Positions 17,285 to 26,229 of a stretch of DNA of 42,560 nt are shown piece after piece. The notes beneath the pieces are model-generated. The model was not told the origin of the DNA, ran no database searches, and was given only the letters and a program-made list of their open reading frames with translations. The stretch comes from CAZBDV01 sp964490765 (GTDB taxonomy: Bacteria > Cloacimonadota > Cloacimonadia > Cloacimonadales > JAJBBL01): the NCBI GenBank assembly GCA_964490765.1, contig CAZBDV010000016.1, forward strand, positions 1 to 42,560, in the 5' to 3' direction. A program made the translations under genes and the position numbers. Each line of letters opens with the position of its first letter. Position 1 is the stretch's first letter.

Positions 17285-18241
17285 ATGAAAGAGGAAAAGA
17301 TACGTCTCGGGATAAGCTCCTGTCTGCTGGGAGAGAAAGTCCGTTATAACGGACAACATCAATATGACGGTTATCTGGTTGAAACACTCGGCCCCTACAT
17401 TGAATATGTTCCGGTCTGTCCAGAAGTAGAATCGGGACTCCCGGTCCCAAGAAAGGCAATGCGGTTGGTTGGTGACTCTGAAAACCCGAAACTGATCACT
17501 ATAAACGAAGGTATAGATCATACAGAACGGATGGTATCCTTCTCCAACAGAAGGGTAAAAGAATTGGAAAAAGAGAAACTCTCCGGTTTTATATTCAAGA
17601 GTAAATCTCCCAGCAGCGGGATGGAGAGAGTTAAAGTCTATCCCGAAAAGGGAGGGCCTCCCAGAAAGAATGGAATCGGGATCTTTGCCAGACATTTTAT
17701 GGATGCCTACCCGCTCCTTCCGGTAGAAGAAGAAGGACGGTTAAATGATCCACTCTTGAGAGAGAATTTCGTGGAGAGAATATTCATTATGCACCGCTGG
17801 CAGAAAATGATGAACAATATACCGGGACCTGGCGACCTGGTAAAATTTCACACCAGACACAAACTGCTGATTATGGCTCATAGTCCTGAACATTACCGAC
17901 AGATGGGCAAACTGGTTGCTGTTACCTCAAGTGGTTCATTTACTGAAGTCCTGGAGAGATATGTTGATCTCTTAATGGAAAGCACAAAAAAAAGAGCTAC
18001 CAGAAGTAAACATCAGAATGTCATGCACCATGTTCTCGGCTATTTCAAAAAAGACCTGACCTCTGACGAAAAGAGTGAGTTACTGGAGATAATCGAGAGA
18101 TATAAAAAAGAACAATTGCCACTGATAGTGCCGATAACCCTTCTGAATCACTACGTCCGAAAATATCAGAAACCATACCTGGCAGAACAGTATTATCTCA
18201 ATCCCCATCCGATAGAACTCAACCTGCGCAATCACTCCTGA
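17285..18241 (+). CDS. DUF523 (TudS-like desulfidase) fused to DUF1722 (YbgA)
   Basis: A 318-residue cytoplasmic protein. Residues 1-150 are DUF523, the family of the [4Fe-4S] thiouracil desulfidase TudS: Cys13 in 'GISSCLLGEKVRYNG' and Cys45 in 'PVCPEVESGLPVPR' match two cluster ligands. The third ligand is normally the Cys of 'SPSCG'; here the text is 'KSKSPSSGMERVKVY', with Ser111 in its place. Residues about 170-315 are DUF1722 ('FHTRHKLLIMAHS', 'HVLGYFKKDL'). The fusion is a known architecture. The product may bind a cluster with an exchangeable iron using two Cys plus another ligand, or may not desulfurate. It stands alone with its own promoter region. Confidence 0.88.
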   Translation: MKEEKIRLGISSCLLGEKVRYNGQHQYDGYLVETLGPYIEYVPVCPEVESGLPVPRKAMRLVGDSENPKLITINEGIDHTERMVSFSNRRVKELEKEKLSGFIFKSKSPSSGMERVKVYPEKGGPPRKNGIGIFARHFMDAYPLLPVEEEGRLNDPLLRENFVERIFIMHRWQKMMNNIPGPGDLVKFHTRHKLLIMAHSPEHYRQMGKLVAVTSSGSFTEVLERYVDLLMESTKKRATRSKHQNVMHHVLGYFKKDLTSDEKSELLEIIERYKKEQLPLIVPITLLNHYVRKYQKPYLAEQYYLNPHPIELNLRNHS

Positions 18242-18431
18242 TAGAGCTTCAAACAAGAAATATATTGACATTAAGAACATTATAGCTATCTATCTTACGT
18301 AATTACAAGACCAGAGGCAATGATGACAGATACTTTAATATTAGTTCAAGCGGTAGTCAGATACCCCGCTGTTTTCAGAGACTGAATTGATTTATTTACA
18401 ATAACCACAATCCAATATTGAGGAGGAGATA

Positions 18432-20159
18432 ATGATTAACTTTGTGAGAGGAAAAAACAGACTGGCCTGTATCGCCGGTACATTTTTTATACTGATATCT
18501 GTAGTGCAGCTTGCAGCTGTCAGTAGTTATATAACCCAGGACGTTGTCGGTACTCCGCCAACAGCAGAAGAGATAGCTGCCAAGACACTTGAAAGCCTGC
18601 AATTAGAGATTTCAAAACAGAGTGAAATGCAGAGACAGAACAATTTCATATCAAAAGAGACGATTCCTGCCAGATGGGATGATAATGTCTGGGTCTTCGA
18701 TACCGGTAGCCATGAGAAACACCCCTCAATGTGTTATGATGTTAACAACGACGCCTGGCTATATGTGGCAGCAGAGATGTGGAGCATAGAAGAAGAGCCG
18801 ATGGATATTATAATTAAGAGAAGCACTGACCACGGTGAAGAATGGCCTTTAAACGACGGTGAAAACCAATACACCATTAATGCAAGTCCAGCAGTTAATC
18901 CCAACTTTGCACCACAATTAGTTCAGACCACACCAGATAAAATCGGATTGGTTTATATTAATGAACATACCACAGGATCTGACTGGGATATATTGTTTCA
19001 TACACTTTCGACACATAATCTATCGGTTGTACAGCCAGCATTTGTCGATTTTACTCCTGCCATTTTGAAAAGACCATCAGTGTGCTCCGATTTCCTGCAA
19101 TACGGCAATGATGCCTATATTCACGTTGCCTATATTAATGCCTCTGCTTCCCCCAGAGAGATCAAATATGCCAGAAGCGTAGATCAGGGGAATACTTTCC
19201 AGGAAGCCGAAGTAGTAGCCACTATCAGTGATGAGGTAGAAGGAGAATTTCATTACACTTCAATCGATGTTTTCGGCAGCAGGGTTGCCATAGCTTATGT
19301 TGACAGGGAAGAGGATTTCGATGCCATTAAAGTCATTATATCCAATGATTCAGGAGAAAACTGGAACGATCCTGTTACTATAGCCACTACCCGTAATTTC
19401 CGATTCCCGCAAATCCGTGTCGTTAATAATCAGAATATAATCGTCACTTTCGAATACTGGTACAGTGATAGCGATATCGATGTCTATTATGCCTATTCGC
19501 ATGACGGAGGAGGAAGCTTTTCAGCTCATCAGATGCTGGCACACTCCATAGAGAATGAACGTTTCCCCAATGTTTCTTCTCACAAAACCCAGAATAGCGG
19601 TAGTGACGTCTATATAACCTATACTATGTTACCTGATGAGATCTACGTTCAGAAGGCATTGGACCTCGATTATGAATCTTGGTCAGAAGCTGTTGCAGTA
19701 AAGGATAGTGATCAGGAGGTCAGTGATAATCATGTTACTTCTATCATTGTCAAGCCTTATAATGATGTCCCCAAATGTGCTGTAGCCTGGACTGAATACT
19801 GGACGATTATCGATGCTGACATAAGATTCGATGCTGAGTGGCGTGGTGAAGTGAGTGTAGATAATCCCGATATTGTAGATTCAGGAACCTTGCTAAGAGG
19901 TAATTACCCCAACCCCTTCAATCCGGAAACAACGATAGAATTCTTCCTGACCGAACCTGGTGAAGTAACTATCGATATCTATAATATTAAAGGACAGCTT
20001 GTGAGGAGTCTGGTAAATAACAGTTATCAGGCCGGTACTCATAGAATTATCTGGGACGGTAAGAGTGACAACGGGAGAGAGGTTGTTAGTGGTGTCTATT
20101 TCTCCAGAATGGAAACCGGTGACTATTCCGGAGTCAGAAAGATGATAATGATGAAATAA
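18432..20159 (+). CDS. Secreted Asp-box (BNR) beta-propeller protein with C-terminal sorting domain
   Basis: A 575-residue secreted protein. Residues 1-31 are a signal peptide. Residues about 60-470 form a sialidase-like beta-propeller with four Asp boxes: 'RSTDHGEEW', 'RSVDQGNTF', 'SNDSGENW' and 'SHDGGGSF'. The catalytic arginine triad of true sialidases is not obvious, so enzyme activity is doubtful. Residues about 490-575 are a FlgD/Por-type domain starting 'GNYPNPFNPETTIEF' with 'YNIKGQLVRSL' and 'WDGKSDNG' and ending 'RKMIMMK', used in FCB bacteria for secretion and surface attachment. The start follows GAGGAGGAG. The next gene codes for an outer-membrane barrel 42 bases downstream, so a surface complex is possible. 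Confidence 0.87.
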   Translation: MINFVRGKNRLACIAGTFFILISVVQLAAVSSYITQDVVGTPPTAEEIAAKTLESLQLEISKQSEMQRQNNFISKETIPARWDDNVWVFDTGSHEKHPSMCYDVNNDAWLYVAAEMWSIEEEPMDIIIKRSTDHGEEWPLNDGENQYTINASPAVNPNFAPQLVQTTPDKIGLVYINEHTTGSDWDILFHTLSTHNLSVVQPAFVDFTPAILKRPSVCSDFLQYGNDAYIHVAYINASASPREIKYARSVDQGNTFQEAEVVATISDEVEGEFHYTSIDVFGSRVAIAYVDREEDFDAIKVIISNDSGENWNDPVTIATTRNFRFPQIRVVNNQNIIVTFEYWYSDSDIDVYYAYSHDGGGSFSAHQMLAHSIENERFPNVSSHKTQNSGSDVYITYTMLPDEIYVQKALDLDYESWSEAVAVKDSDQEVSDNHVTSIIVKPYNDVPKCAVAWTEYWTIIDADIRFDAEWRGEVSVDNPDIVDSGTLLRGNYPNPFNPETTIEFFLTEPGEVTIDIYNIKGQLVRSLVNNSYQAGTHRIIWDGKSDNGREVVSGVYFSRMETGDYSGVRKMIMMK

Positions 20160-20201
20160 GGTTCTGAAGTAGAACAAGCTACTTATAAAATGGAGGATAA
20201 A

Positions 20202-21062
20202 ATGAAGATACTATTGATTGTTGTTTCGCTGCTGCTCATAGTCAGCGGCCTTTTTGCTTCCGATTTCGAAGATAACCTTAAACAGATGCTGGAAGATAAC
20301 GGAAAGGAATATGTCAGGCCGTTGCTGACAGCTTTTGGTACCAATCTTAATACTGGCCTGTATAATACGGCCGATGTCCTGTCACCCAGCCTGTTAAGGC
20401 CTGTAAGATTCGGATTTAATATCCATGTCATGATGGCTATGGTTCCCAGCTCTGACAAGACTTTCGAGGCAGTGATCGATGATACGACATACGAAACTGC
20501 AACTGTATTTGGAAAAGATGGAGGCCATGAAGCCCTACCCGGAGGCTTTGATGTCTCTATGGTACCACTCTTCGTTCCCCAGTTCCGTTTCGGATTACCT
20601 GCCGGTAATGAATTAATGGTCCGTTACCTTCCTCCAATTGACCTGCAGGATTACGGAAAGGTCGATTTCTGGGGTGTAGCGGTAAAACATAGTATCGACC
20701 AGCATATTCCACTCTTCCCGATTGACCTTGCTGTTCAGGGTGCTTACCAGTCTCTGGCTGTTGGGGATCTGATAGATTTAACAAGCATGGCATTTAATAT
20801 CCACGCCAGCAAGAGCATACTGATGTGGACGCTCTACGGTGGCCTGGGTTATGAAGATGTAGAACTGGAAGCTAAATATGAATATGAACCTCCTCTCGAA
20901 GGACTTGATCCGCAAGAGGTTAAGTTCGATATGAAGAGTGATAACAACTACCGTATGACCCTCGGTTTCCGTTACACCGTTCTACCCTTTATCCACCTCA
21001 ATGGTGATTACACTATCTCTGAGTATCATACCTTCAATATCGGCCTGGGAGTAACATTCTGA
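20202..21062 (+). CDS. Outer-membrane beta-barrel protein, DUF6588-like
   Basis: I place the start at ATG 20202. An in-frame ATG lies at 20190, but the GGAGG at 20192-20196 would fall inside that codon run; it is the ribosome binding site for 20202. The 286-residue product has a clear signal peptide ('MKILLIVVSLLLIVSGLFAS') and then alternating beta-strands with 'LPGGFDVSMVPLFVPQFRFG', 'VDFWGVAVKHSI' and a final aromatic strand 'FNIGLGVTF', the usual end of a barrel. The pattern fits DUF6588-type proteins of unknown function. It probably shares a transcript with the preceding propeller gene. Confidence 0.78.
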   Translation: MKILLIVVSLLLIVSGLFASDFEDNLKQMLEDNGKEYVRPLLTAFGTNLNTGLYNTADVLSPSLLRPVRFGFNIHVMMAMVPSSDKTFEAVIDDTTYETATVFGKDGGHEALPGGFDVSMVPLFVPQFRFGLPAGNELMVRYLPPIDLQDYGKVDFWGVAVKHSIDQHIPLFPIDLAVQGAYQSLAVGDLIDLTSMAFNIHASKSILMWTLYGGLGYEDVELEAKYEYEPPLEGLDPQEVKFDMKSDNNYRMTLGFRYTVLPFIHLNGDYTISEYHTFNIGLGVTF

Positions 21063-21093
21063 TAACTGCAGGTAGATAAGACAAGGTGAATAG

Positions 21094-21654
21094 ATGGAAT
21101 TCAACGAAGTTATAATGTCTCGAAGATCTGTAAGGAGTTACCTTCCAGATCCTATACCCGATGATGTTCTGCAGGCCATATTAGAGGCTGGACGCAATGC
21201 CCCCTCATTTCAGAACAGGCAATGCTGGCGTTTCATCGTTCTAAATGATCGTAATGTTATCAATAAGCTCGCTTCGAATGTCGGCTTGATCGGCAGGGTC
21301 AATTTCTTTATAAAGAATGCCCCCTTGATTATCATCGCTACCGCTGACCCTGCAAAGAGCGGAACAGTCAACAGGCAGGATTATTATCTTGTCGATACAG
21401 CAGTTGCTTTTCAACAGATGATGCTGACTGCCTGGAATTATGGGGTAGGTAGTTGCTGGATGGCAGCTTTTGACGAGAAGAAACTGAAAGAGTTCCTCTC
21501 CATACCCTCAAGAATCAGGGCTGTAGCAATGAGCCCCTTTGGGTATCCCAAAGATAAAGAATCTCTGTATGGAAAGGTGCTGAAGTTTTTCGCCAGCAGT
21601 AAATCGAGACAGGATATCGATAAGGTGGTTTGCTATAACAGATGGACTCTTTAG
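21094..21654 (+). CDS. Nitroreductase family FMN oxidoreductase
   Basis: A 186-residue flavin enzyme of the small nitroreductase family. The FMN phosphate site 'SRRSVRSYLPDPIP' and 'AGRNAPSFQNRQCWRFIVL' are at the N-terminus; 'DTAVAFQQMMLTAWNYGVGSC' is the dimer-interface helix and 'AMSPFGYPKD' the late FMN contact. It reduces nitro groups, quinones or similar acceptors with NAD(P)H; the natural substrate is unclear. It is the last gene of a plus-strand run, 31 bases after the barrel gene, and is followed directly by a strong terminator. Confidence 0.9.
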   Translation: MEFNEVIMSRRSVRSYLPDPIPDDVLQAILEAGRNAPSFQNRQCWRFIVLNDRNVINKLASNVGLIGRVNFFIKNAPLIIIATADPAKSGTVNRQDYYLVDTAVAFQQMMLTAWNYGVGSCWMAAFDEKKLKEFLSIPSRIRAVAMSPFGYPKDKESLYGKVLKFFASSKSRQDIDKVVCYNRWTL

Positions 21655-21671
21655 TTCACAGACAAAGATAC

Positions 21672-21710
21672 AAAAGGGGGCAGTTCATTCAGTAACTGCC
21701 CCTTTTCTTA
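21672..21710. terminator. Rho-independent terminator shared by nitroreductase and hutI
   Basis: AAAAGGGGGCAGTT (21672-21685) pairs with AACTGCCCCTTTT (21694-21706), with one bulged G and an 8-base loop, then TTCTT. The A-run on the other flank makes it work in both directions, which suits the convergent hutI gene ending at 21728. Confidence 0.9.
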
Positions 21711-21727
21711 ATGATTGTTTACCGGTT

Positions 21728-23014
21728 CTAATCAATACATTCTTCTATCGTCTGTAAGTCTCGGTTATGATAGATGACTCTCCCGTTTTTGATCAGAATA
21801 GAGAGGTTATTACTCCCAAAATGATAGGGGAGATAACGGTAGGTTGGCATATCCATAATCATTATATCAGCCTTCTTGCCCGGTTCCAGGCTGCCGATAC
21901 TCTCGCCCATCTCTAATGAACAGGCAGCATTAATAGTTGCTGCTGTAATAGCTTCAGCAACGGTCATCTTCATCTGTAGTGTGGCGAGTGTTATAATAAA
22001 CTGCATACTGTCACAATTACAGCTTCCGGGATTATAATCTGTCGCCAGGGCAACTGCAAGGCCCGAATCTATCATATCACGTGCTCTGGCATAACTATTA
22101 AGCCCTAGGCTGAAGATAGTTCCAGGCAGTAATACAGGTATAACACCCTTTTCTTTCATTGCCTGTAATCCTTCCAGAGAGGCAGCACCAAGATGATCGG
22201 CAGAAACGGCACCAACCTCTGCCGCCAGTTCGGAACCACCTGTAGGTTTTAACTCATCGGCATGCATTCTTATGCGAAAGCCGAGTTCTTTCGCTCTGTT
22301 GAGGATTCGGCGCGATTCTTCTATGCTATAGACATGCTCTTCTGTGAAGATATCACAGTATTCTGCCAGTTTCTCTTCAGCCACTGCCGGCAACATCTCC
22401 TCTGTCAGTATGCGGATATACTCCTCTCTATTATCTTTAAATTCAGGAGGAAATTCGTGTGCACCAAGAAAGGTTGCTACTATATCAATAGGGAGCTTTT
22501 CTTTCAGTCTCTTGATTACACGAAGCATCTTCAATTCACTCTCTGTGGAGAGGCCATAACCACTCTTCGCTTCAAGGGTTGTTGTGCCACAACTTATCAT
22601 TTTCATTACTCTTTTTCTGGCCAAGTTGAAGAGTTCATCCTCGGAAGCAGAACGGACTGCAGCTATACTCGACCTTATTCCACCACCACTCCGGGAGATC
22701 TCTACATATGACTTACCCATGATCCTCATCTCGAATTCATTCTCTCTCGTATGGAAAAATACTGGGTGGGTGTGTGGATCAACAAACCCTGGCATAACAA
22801 CCATTTCTGAACAGTCTATTTTATCTTTCGCTGTATAGTCAGACAAAATATGTTCTGACTCACCCACTGCGATTATTCTCTCACCTGCAATAGCGATACC
22901 TCCGTTACGAATAACTCCCAGATCATTCATTGCCATACCGCTACGGGGAACATCATTACCACTCAAAGTGAGCAACTCTCTGATACTATGGATTATAAGA
23001 TCTACTCTCTTCAT
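21728..23014 (-). CDS. hutI: Imidazolonepropionase
   Basis: A 428-residue amidohydrolase that opens the imidazolone ring in histidine breakdown to give N-formimino-L-glutamate. The metal-site motif 'PGFVDPHTHPVFFHTRENEF' is complete; 'KSGYGLSTESELKMLRVI', 'GAHEFPPEF', 'RMHADELKPTGGSELA', 'ADHLGAAS' and 'ALATDYNPGSCNCDSMQF' follow in the order expected of HutI. The C-terminal 'GSLEPGKKADIMI' is the usual amidohydrolase ending. The start has GGAGAGAG upstream. hutH and hutU are not in this window. The acyl-ligase gene ends 17 bases upstream, so the two are probably one transcript, although no metabolic link is obvious. Confidence 0.95.
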   Translation of the reverse strand: MKRVDLIIHSIRELLTLSGNDVPRSGMAMNDLGVIRNGGIAIAGERIIAVGESEHILSDYTAKDKIDCSEMVVMPGFVDPHTHPVFFHTRENEFEMRIMGKSYVEISRSGGGIRSSIAAVRSASEDELFNLARKRVMKMISCGTTTLEAKSGYGLSTESELKMLRVIKRLKEKLPIDIVATFLGAHEFPPEFKDNREEYIRILTEEMLPAVAEEKLAEYCDIFTEEHVYSIEESRRILNRAKELGFRIRMHADELKPTGGSELAAEVGAVSADHLGAASLEGLQAMKEKGVIPVLLPGTIFSLGLNSYARARDMIDSGLAVALATDYNPGSCNCDSMQFIITLATLQMKMTVAEAITAATINAACSLEMGESIGSLEPGKKADIMIMDMPTYRYLPYHFGSNNLSILIKNGRVIYHNRDLQTIEECID

Positions 23015-23031
23015 TCTCTCTCCAGGTTATT

Positions 23032-24564
23032 TTAGTCTTTCTTCTTCGCTTTACGCATCTGACGGCAGAGGATCTCTACCTGGCGAAAATCTACCTTACC
23101 ACTCGACATCATTGGCAATTCTTCCATGACATAGAATTCTTTTGGGACTGCTATAGGTGGCAATTTGTCTCTGAGATATTTCACCATATCCTTCTTATCG
23201 ATGCTCTCTGTTGTCACACAGGCCACAATATCAGCACCCTTTTCCAGGTTCGGTACATCAACAACACAACATACAGCTTCTTCCGGTATGATATTCTCCA
23301 GCAGACTCTCTACCTTCACCAGAGATACCATTTCACCTCCTATCTTGACAAACCGTTTCAAACGTCCCCTATGCCAGAGATAGTTATCCTCATCAAGAAT
23401 ACCAACATCTCCTGTATCATACCATCCCTCTCTTATGCGGAAAGAAGTCTCTTCCAGATCGTGCAGATATCCCTTCATTACCAGATCACCCTTAACCAGT
23501 ATCTTCCCTTCGCTACCGCGAGGAAGCTCTCTCCCTGTCTCAATATCGATGATCCTGACCTGAACCCCGGGAAGTGGTTGCCCGACACTACCCGGTCTAT
23601 CACGATCAGGCAGATTGGTTGAAATTACCGGGCTTGTCTCAGTAGTTCCATATCCCTCATAGAGTGTCAGATTGTGTTTTTCTTTATAGGCCTGCCGTAT
23701 CCTTGGCTGTAGTTTATCTGCACCGGCAATAGCCAGTCTGAGTGAGGAGAAAGTCCCTTTTTCACCTTTTTTCAGATAGCCCCAGAAGAATGTAGGGGTG
23801 CCGACCATTACAGTAACTCTATACTTTTTGATCGCTTCGCATATATTTTTATAATCGAGCGGATTAGGAACCCCGACAATAGAACCACCCAGATAAAGGG
23901 GTAGCCACAAGTTAATGGTCAGCCCGAAGACATGGAAGTAGGGTAGATTGGTAATAAATATATCATTCGAACTGAGGTATACAATCTTCGGTACTGTAGT
24001 AACATTATGCATTATATTACGATGAGTAAGCTGAACTGCTTTCGGTTCCTTTTCACTACCGCTGGTGAAGAGTATAATTGCGACCTCATCCAGGTCGCCC
24101 CGGTGTATTTTCTTGCTCAATATAGAGTGTGATATTTTGGTTTTGAGTAGAGCACCCAGCTTCTTCAAGCCACTGATCCCTGCCAGTATATCTTCAACGA
24201 AGATCATCCCCTCTATGGCCTCATAACCAAGTTTTTCCAGCATCTTTTTACTGGTTATAATGGTTTTGAAATAGCATTTATTCTGAGCATAAACCGCATT
24301 TTCCATCGCACCTGTCGAATAATTGATCATCACAGGAATTTTACCACACATAAGAGTTCCGAGTATAGTCAATATAGACCCTGCACCAGGTGGGAGCATA
24401 ACACCGATATAGTTACCTCTATATTTGGATATCAGATTCTTGAAGAGAAAAGAACCGAGCAGAAGTCTATCATAGCTGTACGCCTGTTCGGTAATAGTAT
24501 CATAGAGAGCAGTCTTACCTCTCATCTCTTTTGCGCTCTTAAGAAACATCTGTTGTAATTGCAT
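23032..24564 (-). CDS. AMP-forming acyl-ACP/acyl-CoA synthetase (Aas-like ligase domain)
   Basis: A 510-residue ANL-superfamily enzyme that activates a carboxylic acid as acyl-AMP and passes it to a thiol. The P-loop motif is 'ILFTSGSEKEPKAVQLTHRN'; 'YEGYGTTETSPVIS' (A5), 'GWYDTGDVGILDEDNYLWHRGR' in part (A7/A8) and the catalytic lysine in 'MSSGKVDFRQVE' (A10) are present. The 'TSGSE' form of the P-loop resembles the ligase half of Aas and acyl-ACP synthetases rather than typical FadD, so recycling of fatty acids or lysophospholipid acylation is likely. It lacks an attached PlsC domain. It shares a transcript with hutI downstream. Confidence 0.88.
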   Translation of the reverse strand: MQLQQMFLKSAKEMRGKTALYDTITEQAYSYDRLLLGSFLFKNLISKYRGNYIGVMLPPGAGSILTILGTLMCGKIPVMINYSTGAMENAVYAQNKCYFKTIITSKKMLEKLGYEAIEGMIFVEDILAGISGLKKLGALLKTKISHSILSKKIHRGDLDEVAIILFTSGSEKEPKAVQLTHRNIMHNVTTVPKIVYLSSNDIFITNLPYFHVFGLTINLWLPLYLGGSIVGVPNPLDYKNICEAIKKYRVTVMVGTPTFFWGYLKKGEKGTFSSLRLAIAGADKLQPRIRQAYKEKHNLTLYEGYGTTETSPVISTNLPDRDRPGSVGQPLPGVQVRIIDIETGRELPRGSEGKILVKGDLVMKGYLHDLEETSFRIREGWYDTGDVGILDEDNYLWHRGRLKRFVKIGGEMVSLVKVESLLENIIPEEAVCCVVDVPNLEKGADIVACVTTESIDKKDMVKYLRDKLPPIAVPKEFYVMEELPMMSSGKVDFRQVEILCRQMRKAKKKD

Positions 24565-24714
24565 ATATTTTCCTCATTCAGTAACTTAGCTATCTTATCA
24601 ATGATAGTCTCGTGTAATCTGTATGTCAATTGTTTTGTTCCAGCAAGCATCTTCAGTCCAATCAATCGCATACAGCAACTGAAGTTGTTAAGATTACATC
24701 TAGTCAATATAACA

Positions 24715-24754
24715 GATGGCGGTCAAACTCTGAGTGAAAATACTTGACCGCATC
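24715..24754 (+). promoter_or_regulatory. Hairpin upstream of the PHP operon
   Basis: GATGGCGGTCAA (24715-24726) and TTGACCGCATC (24744-24754) pair over 11 bases with a single bulged G and a 17-base A-rich loop. It sits 50-90 bases before the GTG start of the PHP gene. It may be a leader hairpin or an operator; TTGACC could also serve as a -35. No T-run follows. The remaining 240-base divergent spacer (24565-24804) shows no gene. Confidence 0.4.
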
Positions 24755-24804
24755 TCCCTGAAGAATAAAAAGAAGTTGGAAAATAATTAATAAAGGATAG
24801 ATAA

Positions 24805-25656
24805 GTGAAAATTGACCTACATCTTCATACAACCTATTCAGATGGAAAACTCGATCCGAAGGATCTACTCGGTTTGTGCCGGGAGAAGGGATACAAGATT
24901 ATTTCCATCACCGATCATGATAACATAGAGGGTTATCTGTCGGTAAAAGACCAGGCGTCCGATTATGGACTGACAATTATTCCAGGGGTAGAGATCAGCA
25001 GTAAATACGAAGAGACTGAGGTGCATCTCCTCGCTTATTTCTTTGATGAAACACACCCATCTCTTCTTTCTCTGCTCGATTTTATCAATGAGAACCGGAT
25101 AAACCGGGCAAGAGCTATCGTTAATAAACTGGCTGGATTGGGGGTGAAGCTCGACATCGAGACTCTTCTTTCCACGACAGGAAAGTCTGGTATTGTCGGG
25201 AGACTCCATATTGCCCGGGCACTGGTAGAGAATAATTACTGTTCAACGATCAGAGAGGCTTTTGACAGATATCTCCACGATCGTAGTCCGGCATTCGAAC
25301 CTAAAGTGACCCTCCCTGCTGAGAAGATCATACCGATGATCCAGTCTGCAGGGGGAATATCTATACTCGCACACCCTCATAAACTCGATAATATTTCGGT
25401 AGTTCTCGGCCTGATCGATCTTGGAATAAACGGTCTGGAGGTATACTGTTCCAAATCATCAAGCTATGCTGTCTCTCTTTTCGAGCAACTCGCCAGAGAA
25501 CACGATCTTTTGACTACAGGTGGCTCCGACTTTCATGGAGAACAGGAAGAGCTCTACTACTTCGGCAAATTCAGTGTTCCTGAGGATGCCTATAACGAGT
25601 TTTACGATTTCCAGGAAATGAGATCAGGAAGCTATTCCGAGAAGTACCAGCAATAA
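24805..25656 (+). CDS. PHP-domain phosphoesterase (YciV/RNase AM-like)
   Basis: A 283-residue metal-dependent phosphoesterase. PHP motifs are complete: 'IDLHLHTTYSDGKLDP' (motif 1), 'SITDHDNIEGY' (motif 2), 'IPGVEISSKYEETEVHLL' (motif 3) and 'GGSDFHGE' (motif 4), with 'ISILAHPHKL' in between. This arrangement matches the YciV/Trph group, which hydrolyses 3',5'-nucleoside bisphosphates and trims RNA 5' ends. The start is GTG with AAAGGA upstream. It is the first gene of a five-gene run leading into two glycosyltransferases; a link to sugar transfer is not evident. Confidence 0.9.
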   Translation: MKIDLHLHTTYSDGKLDPKDLLGLCREKGYKIISITDHDNIEGYLSVKDQASDYGLTIIPGVEISSKYEETEVHLLAYFFDETHPSLLSLLDFINENRINRARAIVNKLAGLGVKLDIETLLSTTGKSGIVGRLHIARALVENNYCSTIREAFDRYLHDRSPAFEPKVTLPAEKIIPMIQSAGGISILAHPHKLDNISVVLGLIDLGINGLEVYCSKSSSYAVSLFEQLAREHDLLTTGGSDFHGEQEELYYFGKFSVPEDAYNEFYDFQEMRSGSYSEKYQQ

Positions 25657-25674
25657 ATAAAGAGAGAGATAAAA

Positions 25675-26229
25675 ATGAAGAAATACGAGACTTATGACCT
25701 GATCGATATTAACAAGAAGAAAGGTTTTCCCAGAACCTACCGGTTCAGCCCTTTCGTCAGATGGTTTGTTATTCTCCTGTCACTTGCCGCATTAGCATAC
25801 GCTATCTGGTATATCTTTACTGCTGTTGATGCCGATACTTCAACTTTCCGAAAGATTATTCCCTTCGTTATTATCTTCTTTGCAATCAACCCTCTGATTA
25901 GAAACCTCTTCTCACTCAATACCGTCCGGTTCACAGAAGATGGTATCATTTTTGGCTTTCTTCTCAATAAGAACCTCTTCATCAGATGGGAAGATATGAT
26001 CAAATTGTCTCTCTATCAGGGCAAGACAAGATCGGTAAAACTCAATTATCTCTCTGAAGGTGAGGAAAAAGAGTTTGTCTTTACGATGACTTTCCCCAAT
26101 ATGTTAGAGATAATTAACAGTATTGCCGAGATGTGCCCTCACCTCCAGTATGACGATTTTATGAATAATATTACTCTTACAGAGGAAGAACGAGCAGAGG
26201 GAAGAGCAAAAGAAGAACAAAAGGGATGA
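25675..26229 (+). CDS. Small membrane protein with PH-like cytoplasmic domain, unknown
   Basis: A 184-residue protein with two adjacent membrane helices (about 29-50 'WFVILLSLAALAYAIWYIF' and 60-80 'KIIPFVIIFFAINPLI'), then a soluble beta-rich part ('VRFTEDGIIFGFLLNKN', 'IRWEDMIKLSLYQG') that looks like a bacterial PH-type domain, and a charged C-terminal tail ('EEERAEGRAKEEQ'). No function can be given. Its stop overlaps the next start in an ATGA, so it is translated together with the first glycosyltransferase and may help organise it at the membrane. Confidence 0.75.
   Translation: MKKYETYDLIDINKKKGFPRTYRFSPFVRWFVILLSLAALAYAIWYIFTAVDADTSTFRKIIPFVIIFFAINPLIRNLFSLNTVRFTEDGIIFGFLLNKNLFIRWEDMIKLSLYQGKTRSVKLNYLSEGEEKEFVFTMTFPNMLEIINSIAEMCPHLQYDDFMNNITLTEEERAEGRAKEEQKG

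Noticed and set aside
17213..17695. 160-codon minus frame opposite the DUF523 gene
   Set aside because: Antisense shadow of a gene with clear DUF523 motifs.
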